A stretch of DNA of 64,000 bases. Origin: Symsagittifera roscoffensis (taxonomy: Eukaryota > Xenacoelomorpha > Acoela > Convolutidae). Where the stretch lies: positions 26,867,254-26,931,253 of the forward strand of contig NC_087065.1 of the NCBI RefSeq assembly GCF_963678635.1. The letters are read 5' to 3'. Positions within the stretch are counted from its first letter, which is position 1, and every line of letters begins with the position of its first letter. A program made the position numbers and the translations under genes. The notes beneath the pieces were generated by a model. That model worked only from the letters and a program-made list of their open reading frames with translations. It had not been told where the DNA came from and ran no database searches. Shown one piece after another: positions 25,901 through 36,440 of this stretch.

Positions 25901-28900
25901 TTATTTTTTCCGAATTTTGAAAATCTTTTTAGCACGTCTTCGGGTGGAAATGTTTCGAAGGTTAATGTATCTTGCAATACCGTTTTTATTCGTTTTGATA
26001 TGAATAAATCTCTAACTAATTCATCTTCCAATGTTCCCAGTTCCGCCCTCGCTACCTGTGCAGTTAATGCCGCGTGAAATGCTTCTAGAGTTTCTCCTGT
26101 TTCTTGTGATCTGTTAGACAGTTTGTCCCGATCACACGTGACGCTCTTTGTCTTCTCAAAAGAGGTTTTCGCCAGTCTCACCATTTCTCGAAATTCCAGT
26201 TTAGATACTTACATATGTGGGTTCTTTTGGACAAATCGTTTTTTCCTTCGGTACCCAGTGCTAGAAATGACCTCGATGCGAGTCGTTTCTGCACCTCATT
26301 GTAATAAACATTGTGGCCAACTTTAGGTCCTCTGTCTCTTCTCTCCTCATTCTCTAGCAGAACTCTGTATCGAGCCAATTCGTCTCTAGCTTCCCTATCT
26401 GTAACTGCCTGCGCATCTTCAGTTGTCCGTGGTGTCTCTGGTCTTGGAACTGTTTCTTCTAAGATTGGCTTCAGATCTTCCAACAATATCTCTGGGCTTA
26501 CGTTTTCTTTCACCGTAACTGCCAGTAAAAATTGGTCGAACCAAATTTTTCAGAGATGGGTCACACTGCGCGTTGGTCCAGAGTACGGGAATGCCCATGT
26601 CGGTTGTGTTATCTTGAGTCAAAAATCCTGATGGCTGCGCCATGTGATAACTAATAGATTGCTTGCTCAGTAGAGTTGAAAACAGGTAAGAGGTAATGTT
26701 AATTTAGACTGATCTTGAGTCTCTTCTCCGCATGTTACATCCGTAGATAATACGGTTAGACTGACTAACAGTCATGAACGTTTCAGGTTGGCACATAATG
26801 GCCTTGAGAATATAGTAACAATAATATCTATACATATATTTAACATAACATCTCAAGGTTACTGTAGCAGCAGTAGCACAATTACCAATTAATTTTTGAA
26901 AAACATGCTTCAACAACTTGTTTCAGGAATTTACATTAAATTTCAATTAAAGACCCATCTGAAAATTATAGGAAAGGACAATAAATATTACGCAAATCAA
27001 AGTAATGTCAAAGTTCAGCTCGCAAGTAATTTTATGTTTCGGCACACATTGAGTTCGGCACTCTTTTGAACAGTCTTTTCATCCAAGTTAACTGTCAAAA
27101 TCTGGTGTGAGCAGCTAACTTTGATGCCATATGGAAAAATGAGGCTATGAAAAAAATATATATTCATAACGCCATATAACAGAAATAACTCACTTGCAAA
27201 TCCTCGACAACATCACTATAGATGCTGTCATCTGGCCAAAGGGGAAAAAGTTTACGCCATAAAAATGAACAGGACTGTTTGCATCTGCGCAAAATCTTGA
27301 ATGATCTGACTGCTTTTTTAAATCGAAATTTAAAAAAAAACTATTTCTTAAATACTAGTTTATACATAAAAAATTAGAACGAGCAAATTACTTGCCATAA
27401 TTCAGTTTAGAATAAGACAAAGACTAGGACGAAATATAACAGGCAGGGGGGGGGGGGGGATTTTCAATTTCGAAAATTTTGTCGACTTTTTCTTTCTTAG
27501 GTTGACCGAATTGATATTGATTTTTCGAGCTCTTCCTAAGCAGGCTTAGTCCCTGTTTTGGCCAAATTTTTCAAATTTTGTGCGCCGCAGGCAAAATTTT
27601 GAAAAACAGTCAAAAAAAGGCGTTTTTAGGGCACTTTTTGGACAATTTTGACCAAAAAATCACATTTTTTTGGCGCGCGCTCCCTCCTCAAAATTAATAG
27701 ATATTGGCGCCGAAGGCGCCTTTAGAAAAATTTAAGGATCGGTCGGCTGAAAATGGATTTCTAAAAAATACCAAAGGGGGGACCCTTTGGGTCGGCAGGG
27801 GGTCGAATCCCTGCGAGGGGAAGCGTCCGCCCCCCGCCCCCCTCTGAATCCGCCCATGATAACAGGCGTTCCCAATCTCGGTTTAAGTAGTCAAAGTAGT
27901 CAAACTCGAACCCCTATAAGTTTACAAAAAATAGACAGAGAAAATTTTTTTGTATTTCTGAACACTGAATATCTTTCATACTGTATAAAAAATTCCGTCA
28001 AAAACAGCTGTAAAAGTCGAAGTTTGTTTCGAAAAAAACACCCAAAGCTCATTTATACACGGAAAACTACACTTATAATTCTAAATTGGCTACTTTTTTG
28101 AAACTAATATTCGTCAATTTTGTTGCACTAGGATTTTTAACTAGTCTTGTCTCTCCAAGAAAAGTTTGTAGTTTCGTTATAAGTCGGTAAAGGTTAACAA
28201 AAAATCAAACTTTGAAACCGTGAACAGTTTTCTTAAAAAGACAAGAAAAAGTTAATATATAATCGAACGAAATGTCAAAACTTTTGGAAAAATAACATCC
28301 AAATTTTTTTTCGACGCGAAGATGGAACACCAAAATTGATGGTGTTGTTGCGGACTTGAAGTAGATTTACCTCTTTTATGGTTTTTCTTATTTGAGTTGA
28401 ATTGGTGATTTGTTCTCGTTCTTTTTCTTCTTTTGAGTTAGATAATTTTCATTTTTGTTAATTTTCTTTTTTCATTTCGCTTTTCTTTTCCTCTCCCAGG
28501 TCGCACAGCACCAAGCCGCATCTGCACTGTTGTCCGCGGCAGCCGCCAATGCCGCCAACATTAACCAACATTTGCACACCACACACCACAGCCACCACCA
28601 ACAGCAGCACCACAGCAGCAGTCACCTCCCCCATCTAGCCCACGCCGCCGGGACACCACAGCAACACCAGCACCAGCACCAGGGGCAGACAGCTGCAACC
28701 CTCCTGCCCCAGACACACACGGGTGCCGCCTTAGGTGCAGCCGCCGCCTCGCAACAGGCCGCAGCAGCCATGTCCACTGCCCAGCTCCTAGCCCAATTCG
28801 CGTCTCAAGGTCACGCCACCGGACACCCGCAACTCGCCACAGGCCATCCGCTGCACTCGCCGACAGCAGCCATTGCGATGCCTTCGTTCGCGTCGCCTGC

Positions 28901-31078
28901 AGCGGCCTTCGGGGCCCACAACGGATTGGGGTCTATGACGGCGCCGACCACAAATAACAGCACTTTGTTCATTGCAAATTTGGGACATGGATCAACTGAA
29001 GATGAGCTCAGTCTCATTTTTAATGGGTCAGTTTTCCCGAGTGTGTTTTTTCATCTATTTCCAAATTTGTTCATAATATTAAAATTTAATTTATTGATCC
29101 ACAAAATTGAAAAAACCGTCATACGAGATCTAGAACACGGTCCTCGTAGTTTTAGTTTGTTTTCATCAAATGGTAAAACCTTAATTGGACCGAAAAAAAT
29201 GAAAACTTGGCTCAAAGTAATTGCTTACAAAAATCGCTTAAAAATTAACAATGCGAGCTATTGTTTTGTATAAAACCATCCCCTACAGGCTATGTTTAAG
29301 TAAACATAGCAAGACTAAACAGCAAGCCTCAATTCAATTTACTACGATTTCTCAGAAGGATTAAATTTCCGCTCATATATCCGCCAAATATATCAGCAAT
29401 ATATTTAAAAAAACCCATAACTTTGCGAAAACTGATCGGAGGTGATTTTTTTAAAACTTGAGCTCAGGATAACAATACCTTTCAGGTGGTATAAAAAATG
29501 GCTAATGGTTTCGACTTTCGAAGAAAACGAAATATTTATGCTTGGTGTGGTTTTTTATTCAGTCAATTTTCGGAAATCAAAATAAAAGTTTTTAACAAAA
29601 ACCCCTTATACCCCATTAAAGATATCGACTTGAAATCGAGCGTAAAAAATATTTTACCTCCAATCCTTTTTTACAAAGTTATGGGAGTTTGAAAGTTACT
29701 AATTCAGCCATGCTCTGGACTAATTTATGCGCACTTTGAAGATTTTATCCATAGATCTGAAAGCGTAACACGATTTATGCGTGGCAAATTATTCCGCAAA
29801 AAAATTATTCAGTTCCAAATTGAATTGCGGCTAGATAATCGGTCGTATTAATGTCTTACGACTCAAATTTCGTACACTTTTTTGAAAGTCGGGACAAAAA
29901 TATCCTATTCTAAAATATTTCGAGGGTTGAGGTGATCGAACAATGCATCGACTGTAGAGGCTATCAAAAATTCCGCTTTTCGACCCAAATTATATAGGTC
30001 AGCCAAATATGGTATCAATACATAAGTCGACGAGGGACGGTACACGGGTCGACCAGTTTAAACTACTTTTACATTCGTTGTTTGTTTTTTTTTCGCCACC
30101 AAATTGCTGCCAAAAAATCTCTAAAAGTCTTATCACTTTTTGGTTCATCTGATGAAGTATCACAACGAAAAAACACTTATAGATATCCCATAAAAATAGT
30201 TGAAAAGTTCCTACGGTAGATAAAAATGGTCGACAGATTTCTACGAAGGATAGTTCAACCACCTCAACCTGGGTTCGGGGCGAGTATGTACACTAGGTTC
30301 ATTTTTTGCCTTATATTTTGCAGATGCAAAACATAAAAGTTTTTTTTTCAATTTTACTTAATCATTCAGCTCGCTGTCTATGTTTTTAGTTTCTTTGGGT
30401 TCAACAGGCTGAAGATGTACAGAAACAACGGCCAAACTCCAGTTTGTTTTGTCGAATTTAATGTAAGTTTACAAGCCGTATTATTTTTTTTGTTCTGTGT
30501 AAGTTTTCTATCCGATTTTGAGTATGTATGAATATTTTTCCCAGTCGTCGGCAGCTGCAATCATTGCAATGACAGCCCTTCAAGGTCACATTCTGAAGTC
30601 GTCCGAGAAAGGAGGAATCCGCATCGAGTTCGCCAAAAACCGAATGGGCGAAATTGGAAAAGCTGTACGTCCGTCCAAAACTTCGAATGAAAATACAATT
30701 GTATCTAAACATTGACAATTTTATCATAATTTTGTCGAATAGTATACTTTAATGTCATTAAATTGATAAAACTTTTTAAAGAAATATCGAAATTAATCTG
30801 GAGATTTGCCTGCAGTAATTTGATAGTAAAACAAATCAACCGTTTTTAGAACGGAAGAGACTTCATTTTTTCAGGGAAGAAAAGAATTGGAGGAATCTAG
30901 AAACCCGCAACAGCCGATCAAATCCGAACCCAACGCCGCAAACTCTCAAACAATTAGCAACCCGCCAACTTCCTGCAGGCGAATTGAAAATTCCTCGGGA
31001 ATGGAACAGCAACCGAACTCGAATTTAGAATTAAACGGTAATGGAGATAGATTCGTTCCTAGATCTCAAGTTTACTGA
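16930..31078 (+). CDS. mec-8: MEC-8/couch potato/RBPMS-type RNA-binding protein with two RRMs (5' end not found)
   Basis: Eleven exons join in frame to 603 residues: 16930-17007, 17098-17142, 17217-17231 (15 bases), 17372-17434, 17703-18189, 19010-19061, 19167-19332, 28500-29026, 30408-30462, 30545-30664 and 30875-31078 (TGA). RRM1 spans exons 1-5: [35 protein letters not shown] and [19 protein letters not shown], the RBPMS signature. The middle is low complexity: Gln, Ala, His and Ser/Pro rich. RRM2 spans exons 8-10: [38 protein letters not shown] and [13 protein letters not shown]. Two such RRMs are the MEC-8 arrangement; vertebrate RBPMS has one. The family binds CAC-type RNA motifs and regulates splicing and mRNA fate. 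Three donors are GTC-type (17008, 19333, 29027). The start codon lies upstream or in the gap. Intron 7 (9.2 kb) holds transposon debris. Confidence 0.88.
20090..21660. other. Complex non-coding block inside the 9.2 kb intron
   Basis: This stretch lacks the long A/T runs of its surroundings and is richer in G and C. Only short ORFs occur, on both strands, with no recognisable domain. Words that resemble factor sites include TGATTGACGG (PBX/MEIS-like, near 21571) and CTGATAAG (GATA-like, near 20843). A regulatory element or a decayed insertion are both possible. AATAGCCGGTTGTTGTGCAA at about 20471 recurs with changes at about 23164. Confidence 0.25.
22140..24369. other. AT-rich intron sequence, no gene seen
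   Basis: Long A/T runs and a G run of about 13 at 22515. Short ORFs (for example 23041-23271 minus and 23689-23961 minus) are Phe/Lys/Asn-rich and have no recognisable motif. Confidence 0.5.
24370..26643 (-). pseudogene. Decayed Ty3/gypsy retrotransposon, gag to reverse transcriptase
   Basis: Read on the minus strand, gag pieces come first: 26643-26419, 26513-26178 and 26184-25876 in different frames, the last including [19 protein letters not shown] damaged zinc-knuckle region follows (around 25875-25640), then an aspartic-protease-like stretch (around 25600-25300). RT follows: [20 protein letters not shown] near 25140, [13 protein letters not shown] near 24870 and [11 protein letters not shown] near 24790. 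The end is [37 protein letters not shown] (24569-24372), the RT thumb/connection of gypsy elements. Frames change several times and the catalytic YxDD block is broken. No integrase or LTRs were found. It lies antisense in the intron of the two-RRM gene, so it is an old, inactive insertion. Confidence 0.8.
26650..27430. other. AT-rich intron sequence, no gene seen
   Basis: No ORF, repeat or RNA gene that I can support. It sits between the gypsy remnant and the inverted G/C-rich repeat. Confidence 0.5.
27440..27856 (-). repeat. G/C-rich interspersed repeat, inverted copy
   Basis: Reverse complement of the family at 5999 and 6775, with the same block order: a G run, TTTTGTGCGCCGCAGGCAAA, GGGCACTTTTTGGA, TTGGCGCGCGCTCCC, GGCGCCGAAGGCGCC, then GACCCTTTGGGTCGGCAGGG. 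It extends further at its G-rich side (to AATCCGCCCATGATAACAGG), so it may show the true end of the element. It lies in intron 7 of the two-RRM gene. Confidence 0.65.
29027..30407. other. Intron between RRM2 exons, nothing further seen
   Basis: Bounded by the GG|GTCAGT donor and the TTCAACAG acceptor. The open frame that continues past the donor to 29273 loses RRM similarity at once and is read as intron. Confidence 0.5.
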
Positions 31079-33600
31079 AAGCCAGATTTCATTTTAATGA
31101 AAAAGAACAAACAAACATTTTTGTGATAGTAAATCAATTAGATTTTATGAATCTTTTTATTATGTGTTAAAATTTGAAAATAGTCTCTCAAAGTGACAAA
31201 AACTATTTAAACGACCAATACAGGGTAACATATTTTCCGGTGCTACAAATCATTGATTTCAAAATTATGTAATCACTTTTTCTGTCCAAGCATCTGAGAT
31301 GTATAGACTGTCCGAAAAGGGTGTATTCTGTATTCCAACTTTTCGATCGTGTTTTATATTGGAGTATTGTATTATATTCAATTTGATTTTGTGAGCAATT
31401 GCTTAATTTTAATGAAAGTACTCAATTAATCTTAACTTCTTTGTATTTTCAATTTTTAAACAAGTTAGACCAACATTATTCAAAGCGACCTTAGATTCGA
31501 AAGTTTTTTTGATCACTTTTGATTACTTTAAATGATACTTTAAAATATTTTGTTACAAATTATAAACAGCATTTCAAACAAAAAAATTCCGAAACAAAAT
31601 TTGAATTTTTTCTTTGTTGAATCTCTTATTTATTGAAAATTAGCGGTTCAAAATTATTTTGGAGACAATAAAAAATCATCGTTGACGAATGATGTCTGTG
31701 CGGAAATAATTTATGTGGGGTTCAGGTATATATCAACAAAATTTCTGGTTATCAGCAAAAAACTACCTCTGTAAAACAATGGTTGGTGGCTTTTTCAGTG
31801 AACTCATGCTGCAAAAGGAGTCGCTTGACCTACTAGTTTCCGCTATTGTACTCTGCGACAGTGGAAAACTTTTAAACTGGTAGAAAGAACATTTTAAAAG
31901 ATAAACACAGACATTTTTTGAAAAAAACTTTCGTAGGAAAAGTTTCTATCATACAATTGGCTTGTATGAAAAGTAACTATTTTATAACTTTTCGGTAGGA
32001 AAAAGTCCCTATCTGGTAACAATTTTAGAGCCTTATTTTGTAAGAAGTTGGAAGATTTGTATAAGAAAAGTTCTAAGACTTTTGGTCAATCCGCGAGGTG
32101 AAAAGAAACCTGTATTCGTAGCCATCATAGCCAGTGAAACCGTACAGTAGTTTTCTGATAATATTTCAGCCACCACATGAACAAGAGATCTTCTCAAAAC
32201 AGTAAATCAACGTGTTTGGATAAATAAGTTGCCTAGATTTTTTAAAATACAAATCGCATAGAAAAGCCGACGATGACACTTGAGTGCCCTTTTTCATTAG
32301 GAACTTAGACACACGGAAAGCTTCATCTATTGTGGCCAGGTACAATTTTTTCTAAGCAAACAAGTGGCGGGTAAATATATAACTAAATAATATCTAATAC
32401 ATAACTATCTAAAAAATACCTATTTTAAAATGATTTGCGACACAAGTTTAGTATGTAACAATTTCACAATTTCACAATTTCACAATTTTCGACGCTTTAA
32501 GTCCAGATATTTTCAAGTAAAAACTGGTTGCGTTGCGCCTATGCAATATGGGTCTGTTGACAGCCGCAAAATTTCCAAGTTAGGACTCATTTTTGTTTCT
32601 ATAATTGATTACAAAATTTAACTCTAAGAAAAAAAGCCATTTAGTGAGCAAATTTTATGGCAAAGTACCTAGAAACTTATATTTATTTCATTATTTGAGA
32701 CAATAAAATTTTTTTCGAATCACCAATTTGTTGGTTTTTCAACGCTCATTTTCTCATTTTGTAGTCAAAAATCGTTCATCTTTCATGGTGGCAAAACAGT
32801 GATATCTGTTTACTAGAAAATGGAAGAGTATTAATTGTACTACGAAATTTAAGACTTTTTTACGGGGTATTCTATTGAAAAAGTCAAATTAAAAACATCA
32901 AATTGTTGGTCAAAAAAATTTTTGCAGCAGAAATAATTGACAAATTGAGGGTTTTATCAAAGTTCAAAATACCATGTCCACAGCACTCAGATCAAGCAAA
33001 AGTTTCAAAACGGATGAAATTAGTCCAAACTGATTCTTCTACGTTTTGGATGTTCCAGACTAGTACAAACTTGAAAAGTTACCAACCGAAAACCGGTTAC
33101 CTGGTTAAAGATAGATAAATATCTTCTATCGAATTTCAAGTTGATTGTAGCATCTATTCATGTCTGCATGATGAAAAATTTTCATAGTGTTTTGAGTTGA
33201 CAGCAGAATGCTGTAAAAATAAAGTTGCTGAGACTTAAACTTGTTTCTCTCCTAAAAAATTGGCAATAATTTTTACTTTGAAAGTATTGGCAGAAAAACA
33301 ATCAGGGTGGCTCGTGTATTAGGCTTTGAGCGAAATATAAAACAAAACGAAGTTTAGGTCCAATGAAAATTTTTGGCTAGAAAATTGACCCAAAGGTGTA
33401 GCCGAGCACTTTGCACCACTCGAGATACGACGCAAATATCGAAAAACATAAAAAGTTGAGAAAAAAAACTGTTTAAAAAAAATCATTCAAGACAAATTAC
33501 AGCACAAAAAACAACGTGATTTGGCACCTAAGCCTTCAAAGTTTGATCAGTCAAACGAAAATCCAATAGTTCAATTCGTACCTGATAAAACGTTTGATTT
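31079..33600. other. 3' flank of the two-RRM gene, no gene seen
   Basis: Candidate poly(A) signals are AATAAA at 31667-31672 and 32702-32707. Short ORFs (32430-32621, 32903-33118) show no domain. AT-rich throughout. Confidence 0.45.
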
Positions 33601-33621
33601 ATTACATATTGGAAAAAAAAA

Positions 33622-33694
33622 GGACGGGAGTCGGACCCCAGATCTTAGGGTGCGAGGAGTACCGCGTTACCTCAAGGTTAAGTGGGAAGGAGTC
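33622..33694 (-). other. tRNA-like sequence followed by a T run
   Basis: On the minus strand GGTCCGACTCC (33637-33627) differs from the B-box consensus by one base. GGTAACGCGG upstream resembles a D loop. A run of nine T follows the 3' end, as at pol III terminators. The T stem pairs only three bases and the 3' acceptor strand is missing, so this is a tRNA-derived repeat or relic rather than a working tRNA. Confidence 0.3.
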
Positions 33695-33934
33695 TGAATG
33701 TTTTTAATTTTCAATAAATGAAAAATTTCAATTTCTTACCGTTTTACAGGAAAAGATGTTTACGGGAAAAAAATAGCTCTCGCAAGTGTTGTAATATAAT
33801 CACGAAAAAACATCAAAAAAGATTTTTTTTTTCAATTTTCTCATCCTTTTATCTCCCCGCACGCCATTTAAAGTACAATGGGATGTAATTCGCGTCTCGT
33901 ATCCTCTTTATAAGCCCAAATGACTTGCATCATT

Positions 33935-34421
33935 TGTTGCAATGCAAATGTAGAGTATAGAATGTAGAGTATAGATGCATATAAAACAATAGTATAAATG
34001 CATAAAACTGAACCAAAATGTAACAACAATAAGCACAGTTGGCCGAGTGGCCTAAGCTAACGCCGATTATATAGGTTAACAGTTGACGTAGGTTCGAGTC
34101 CCCCACCTGCCCATGTATTAATATACTAAAAACGGGGGTTACATCCTATTTTAACTGTTTTTTGGTTCTAATTCGGTTCAGCCTTGATTAAGGTTGACCG
34201 CCAAAAAGAGCAATTTGTCTCAAGGACATTACCGACCGGTCCTTGTGGCTAGCTTGCGCCGATTTGTACCAAAAACGCTCAGATGCTAAAAATGTTGTAT
34301 GATGTCCTGATCAATAGAAAAATACCGAAATTTATCTATTGCCTGAGTTATTTACCGATAAATATCTCTTATTAATTTACGAATTTGGATGCAATTATTT
34401 TCGTTTGGAGATTAGCGAGCA
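33935..34421 (+). repeat. 5' LTR of the BEL/Pao element
   Basis: Begins TGTTGCAATG, exactly as the 3' LTR does after its purine tract. The right end is inferred from the primer-binding site at 34427; GCGAGCA at 34415-34421 would give the usual TG..CA ends. It contains a tRNA-like segment with A and B boxes (34033-34115). Confidence 0.8.
34033..34115 (+). promoter_or_regulatory. tRNA-like segment inside the LTR with perfect A and B boxes
   Basis: TGGCCGAGTGG (34040-34050) and GGTTCGAGTCC (34091-34101) match the pol III A-box and B-box consensus exactly. The first is the D-arm form of class II (Leu/Ser) tRNAs. The acceptor and T stems pair poorly, so a mature tRNA is doubtful. The segment repeats in the 3' LTR (43204-43214 and 43255-43265). 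Confidence 0.6.
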
Positions 34422-34426
34422 TATTT

Positions 34427-34444
34427 TGGCGCCCCACAAGGGAC
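34427..34444 (+). promoter_or_regulatory. Primer-binding site, tRNA-Lys type
   Basis: TGGCGCCCCACAAGGGAC is complementary to a tRNA 3' end (TGG pairs with CCA) and differs only at three inner positions from the well-known tRNA-Lys3 site. It lies just 3' of the inferred LTR end, where minus-strand DNA synthesis would begin. Confidence 0.7.
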
Positions 34445-34865
34445 ATCGAGGTCTTTCTTTTCACGACAAAGGACACCGAGGTCTTTCTTTTCTCGACAAG
34501 GGACCGACCACGACACGAAGTCGGTCGACACGTGGGAGACAAGCGTGGGATCAGCGTGGGATCAGCGACAAGCGATACGTGGGAGACAAGCGTGGGATCA
34601 GCGACAAGCGATACGTGGGAGACAAGCGTGGGATCAGCGTGGGATTAGCGACAAGCGATACGTTGGAGACGTCAGACGTCACGTTTCTGAGTGTCAGATC
34701 CTGTGTTGCAGATTGCTGAGTGGCAGATCCTGTGTTGCAGATTGCTGAGTGCCAGATCTTGTGTTGCAGATTGCTGAGTGGCAGATCCTGTCTTGCAGAT
34801 TGCTGAGTGCCAGATCCTGTGTTGCAGAATGCTGAGTGGCAGATCCTTTGTTTCAGATCACTGAG
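34440..34865 (+). repeat. Three blocks of short tandem repeats in the leader
   Basis: Block 1 (34440-34500) has two units of about 30 bases with CGAGGTCTTTCTTTTC. Block 2 (about 34530-34665) has three units of GGGAGACAAGCGTGGGATCA followed by GCGACAAGCGATACGT. Block 3 (about 34690-34865) has about six units of GATTGCTGAGTG(G/C)CAGATCC. They lie in the untranslated leader between the primer site and the first ORF. Confidence 0.75.
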
Positions 34866-35339
34866 ATGCAGATCGATGGTTTGACAACCCTCAACCGGTG
34901 CAGCCAATCTCCTAACACTACATAAACTGTAAGACGTTTCCAAAACATTTATAACTTTCCATTCGTGCTATAAATTTATATACGATGTCATTTATGCTAA
35001 AAATTTTCCCGCAAGCTAGCCCCCGGTAATTTTTCTCAATACCCAAAAATTTTGGACAGTTCCGTTGAACTGAAATATCTTAGTCGGTACATAGACAAAC
35101 TGACTTGACATTTTTTTCTCGATACCAAAAATTTTTGGATATATGTGAACGGAATATTAATCAGTGAAATCGGAACATAGACAAGAGGTACTGGACTAGT
35201 TTTTTGGGTTGGTTTATGACTCGAACCTGCTGACCAAAATTTTCTGAAAAATTTGGTATAAAAAGTAAAAAATTGCCAAAAAATCCTCAAAACGTCTCCA
35301 GAATTCTGCGAAACTGTGCTGTAAGATGACACCAACCTT

Positions 35340-35640
35340 ATGTTAAGTGGTCTGGTAGCGAAATATCAGGCAAATTAAGTTGAGTTTTTTCATCCTCAGG
35401 TTTCTTCCGCGTGTGTTGTTGGAACTTCACCAATTTGCCTGATCCCCCACCCACCATTGGTGAAACTGAAAGCCAGTTCGCTTCGAGTAAAACAAAGCCG
35501 TTTCAGCCCGTCAGATTATTGACTTCGTTGCGTGACAGTAAAGTTAAGTGGTCAGGTACGGTGATATTAAGTGAGTTAAGTTGAATTCTTTCATCCTCAG
35601 GTTTACTCCGTGTGTGTTGTTGGAGTTCAACCGACCTACT
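35340..35640 (+). repeat. Leader duplication with splice-acceptor-like sites
   Basis: Segments of about 95 bases at 35342 and 35548 share GTTAAGTGGTC.GGTA, AGTTGA.TT(T/C)TTTCATCC and TCAGGTTT.(T/C)TCCG.GTGTG. Each holds CATCCTCAG|G, a plausible splice acceptor, upstream of the ORFs. Confidence 0.55.
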
Positions 35641-35702
35641 TAATTTTCCAACCCCATTGGTACTTAAGCGTAACGAAGCCGTCGCATAGGTCCCCCAAGT
35701 GT

Positions 35703-36347
35703 ATGGTATTCATCCTAGGAGCTAGTTCTTTGGATCACGCGCTCCGAAAACTTCCCGCTCCGTCCCAGAAGCGCGTCAAAGATACTTGCTTTACGAAGCC
35801 AGGTTTAAGTTTGAACTTTAACGCTAGGGACTCTCAGAAAACGATACAGTACTACCTTCATCACTACTTGTCGCACCGTAACGACCTTGTAATTTGGCAC
35901 GACGCCATTAATAACTCGATAAGTAGGCACCGCAGCAACAATAACCGCAAGCTGAGTAGTGAGCAACTTGTCAATTTGTTATTAAGGTATAGGACAAACA
36001 TTTGTGCGATCGTATACTGTAGACGGAACGGAACCGAGGATATAGAGGAAAGTTTAGGTTCAACAGGTATTCTCGTTCTCAACGTCGTTAAAGACTTTAT
36101 CTCTAAGCGTAAGGCTAAGGACCAGGTACTAATTGAGAAGTACAAAGAGCTTCACCAGCCTCCTTCCCTTGAGTTAAAGACTCTCCTCCTTCTAAGGCGT
36201 TATAGCGCTAATCTTAACATCCTTAAGACACGTAAGAAGCGAAACCGCTTACCCCTCAAAGCTCGGAAAGCTATAAGAAATAGGCTTCAGGTAGAAGCTT
36301 TGAGACGTCAAGTTCCCCCGTCTTGTAAGCTAATGTTGATTTACTAA
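35703..36347 (+). CDS. Extra ORF upstream of gag in the BEL element, unknown function
   Basis: ATG at 35703, 214 residues, stop TAA. It begins MVFILGASSLDHALRKLP and has DLVIWHDAINNSISRHRSNN in the middle, then a Lys/Arg-rich C-terminus. The small-residue loop after the first strand and the xWHDAINN block recall blocks I and III of SGNH/GDSL-type folds, but this is only a visual resemblance and no catalytic triad is assured. It is unlike Gag. Codon use and position before gag suggest a real accessory gene of this BEL lineage rather than captured host exons. A spliced leader (acceptors at about 35400 and 35600) could express it. Confidence 0.6.
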   Translation: MVFILGASSLDHALRKLPAPSQKRVKDTCFTKPGLSLNFNARDSQKTIQYYLHHYLSHRNDLVIWHDAINNSISRHRSNNNRKLSSEQLVNLLLRYRTNICAIVYCRRNGTEDIEESLGSTGILVLNVVKDFISKRKAKDQVLIEKYKELHQPPSLELKTLLLLRRYSANLNILKTRKKRNRLPLKARKAIRNRLQVEALRRQVPPSCKLMLIY

Positions 36348-36440
36348 TGCAAATTTGATTACGTACCAAAACAGTATCTCATTTTATTGATTGTTTTCTA
36401 TAAGTGAGCTTCCGTAGAATATTGTCAATTTGTGAAAAAC

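Noticed and set aside
34033-34115. Functional tRNA gene in the LTR
   Set aside because: A and B boxes are perfect but acceptor and T stems do not pair, so only a tRNA-like promoter segment is claimed.
34530-34865. CRISPR-like array of short repeats
   Set aside because: Units are contiguous tandem repeats without unique spacers and lie in a retrotransposon leader in animal DNA.
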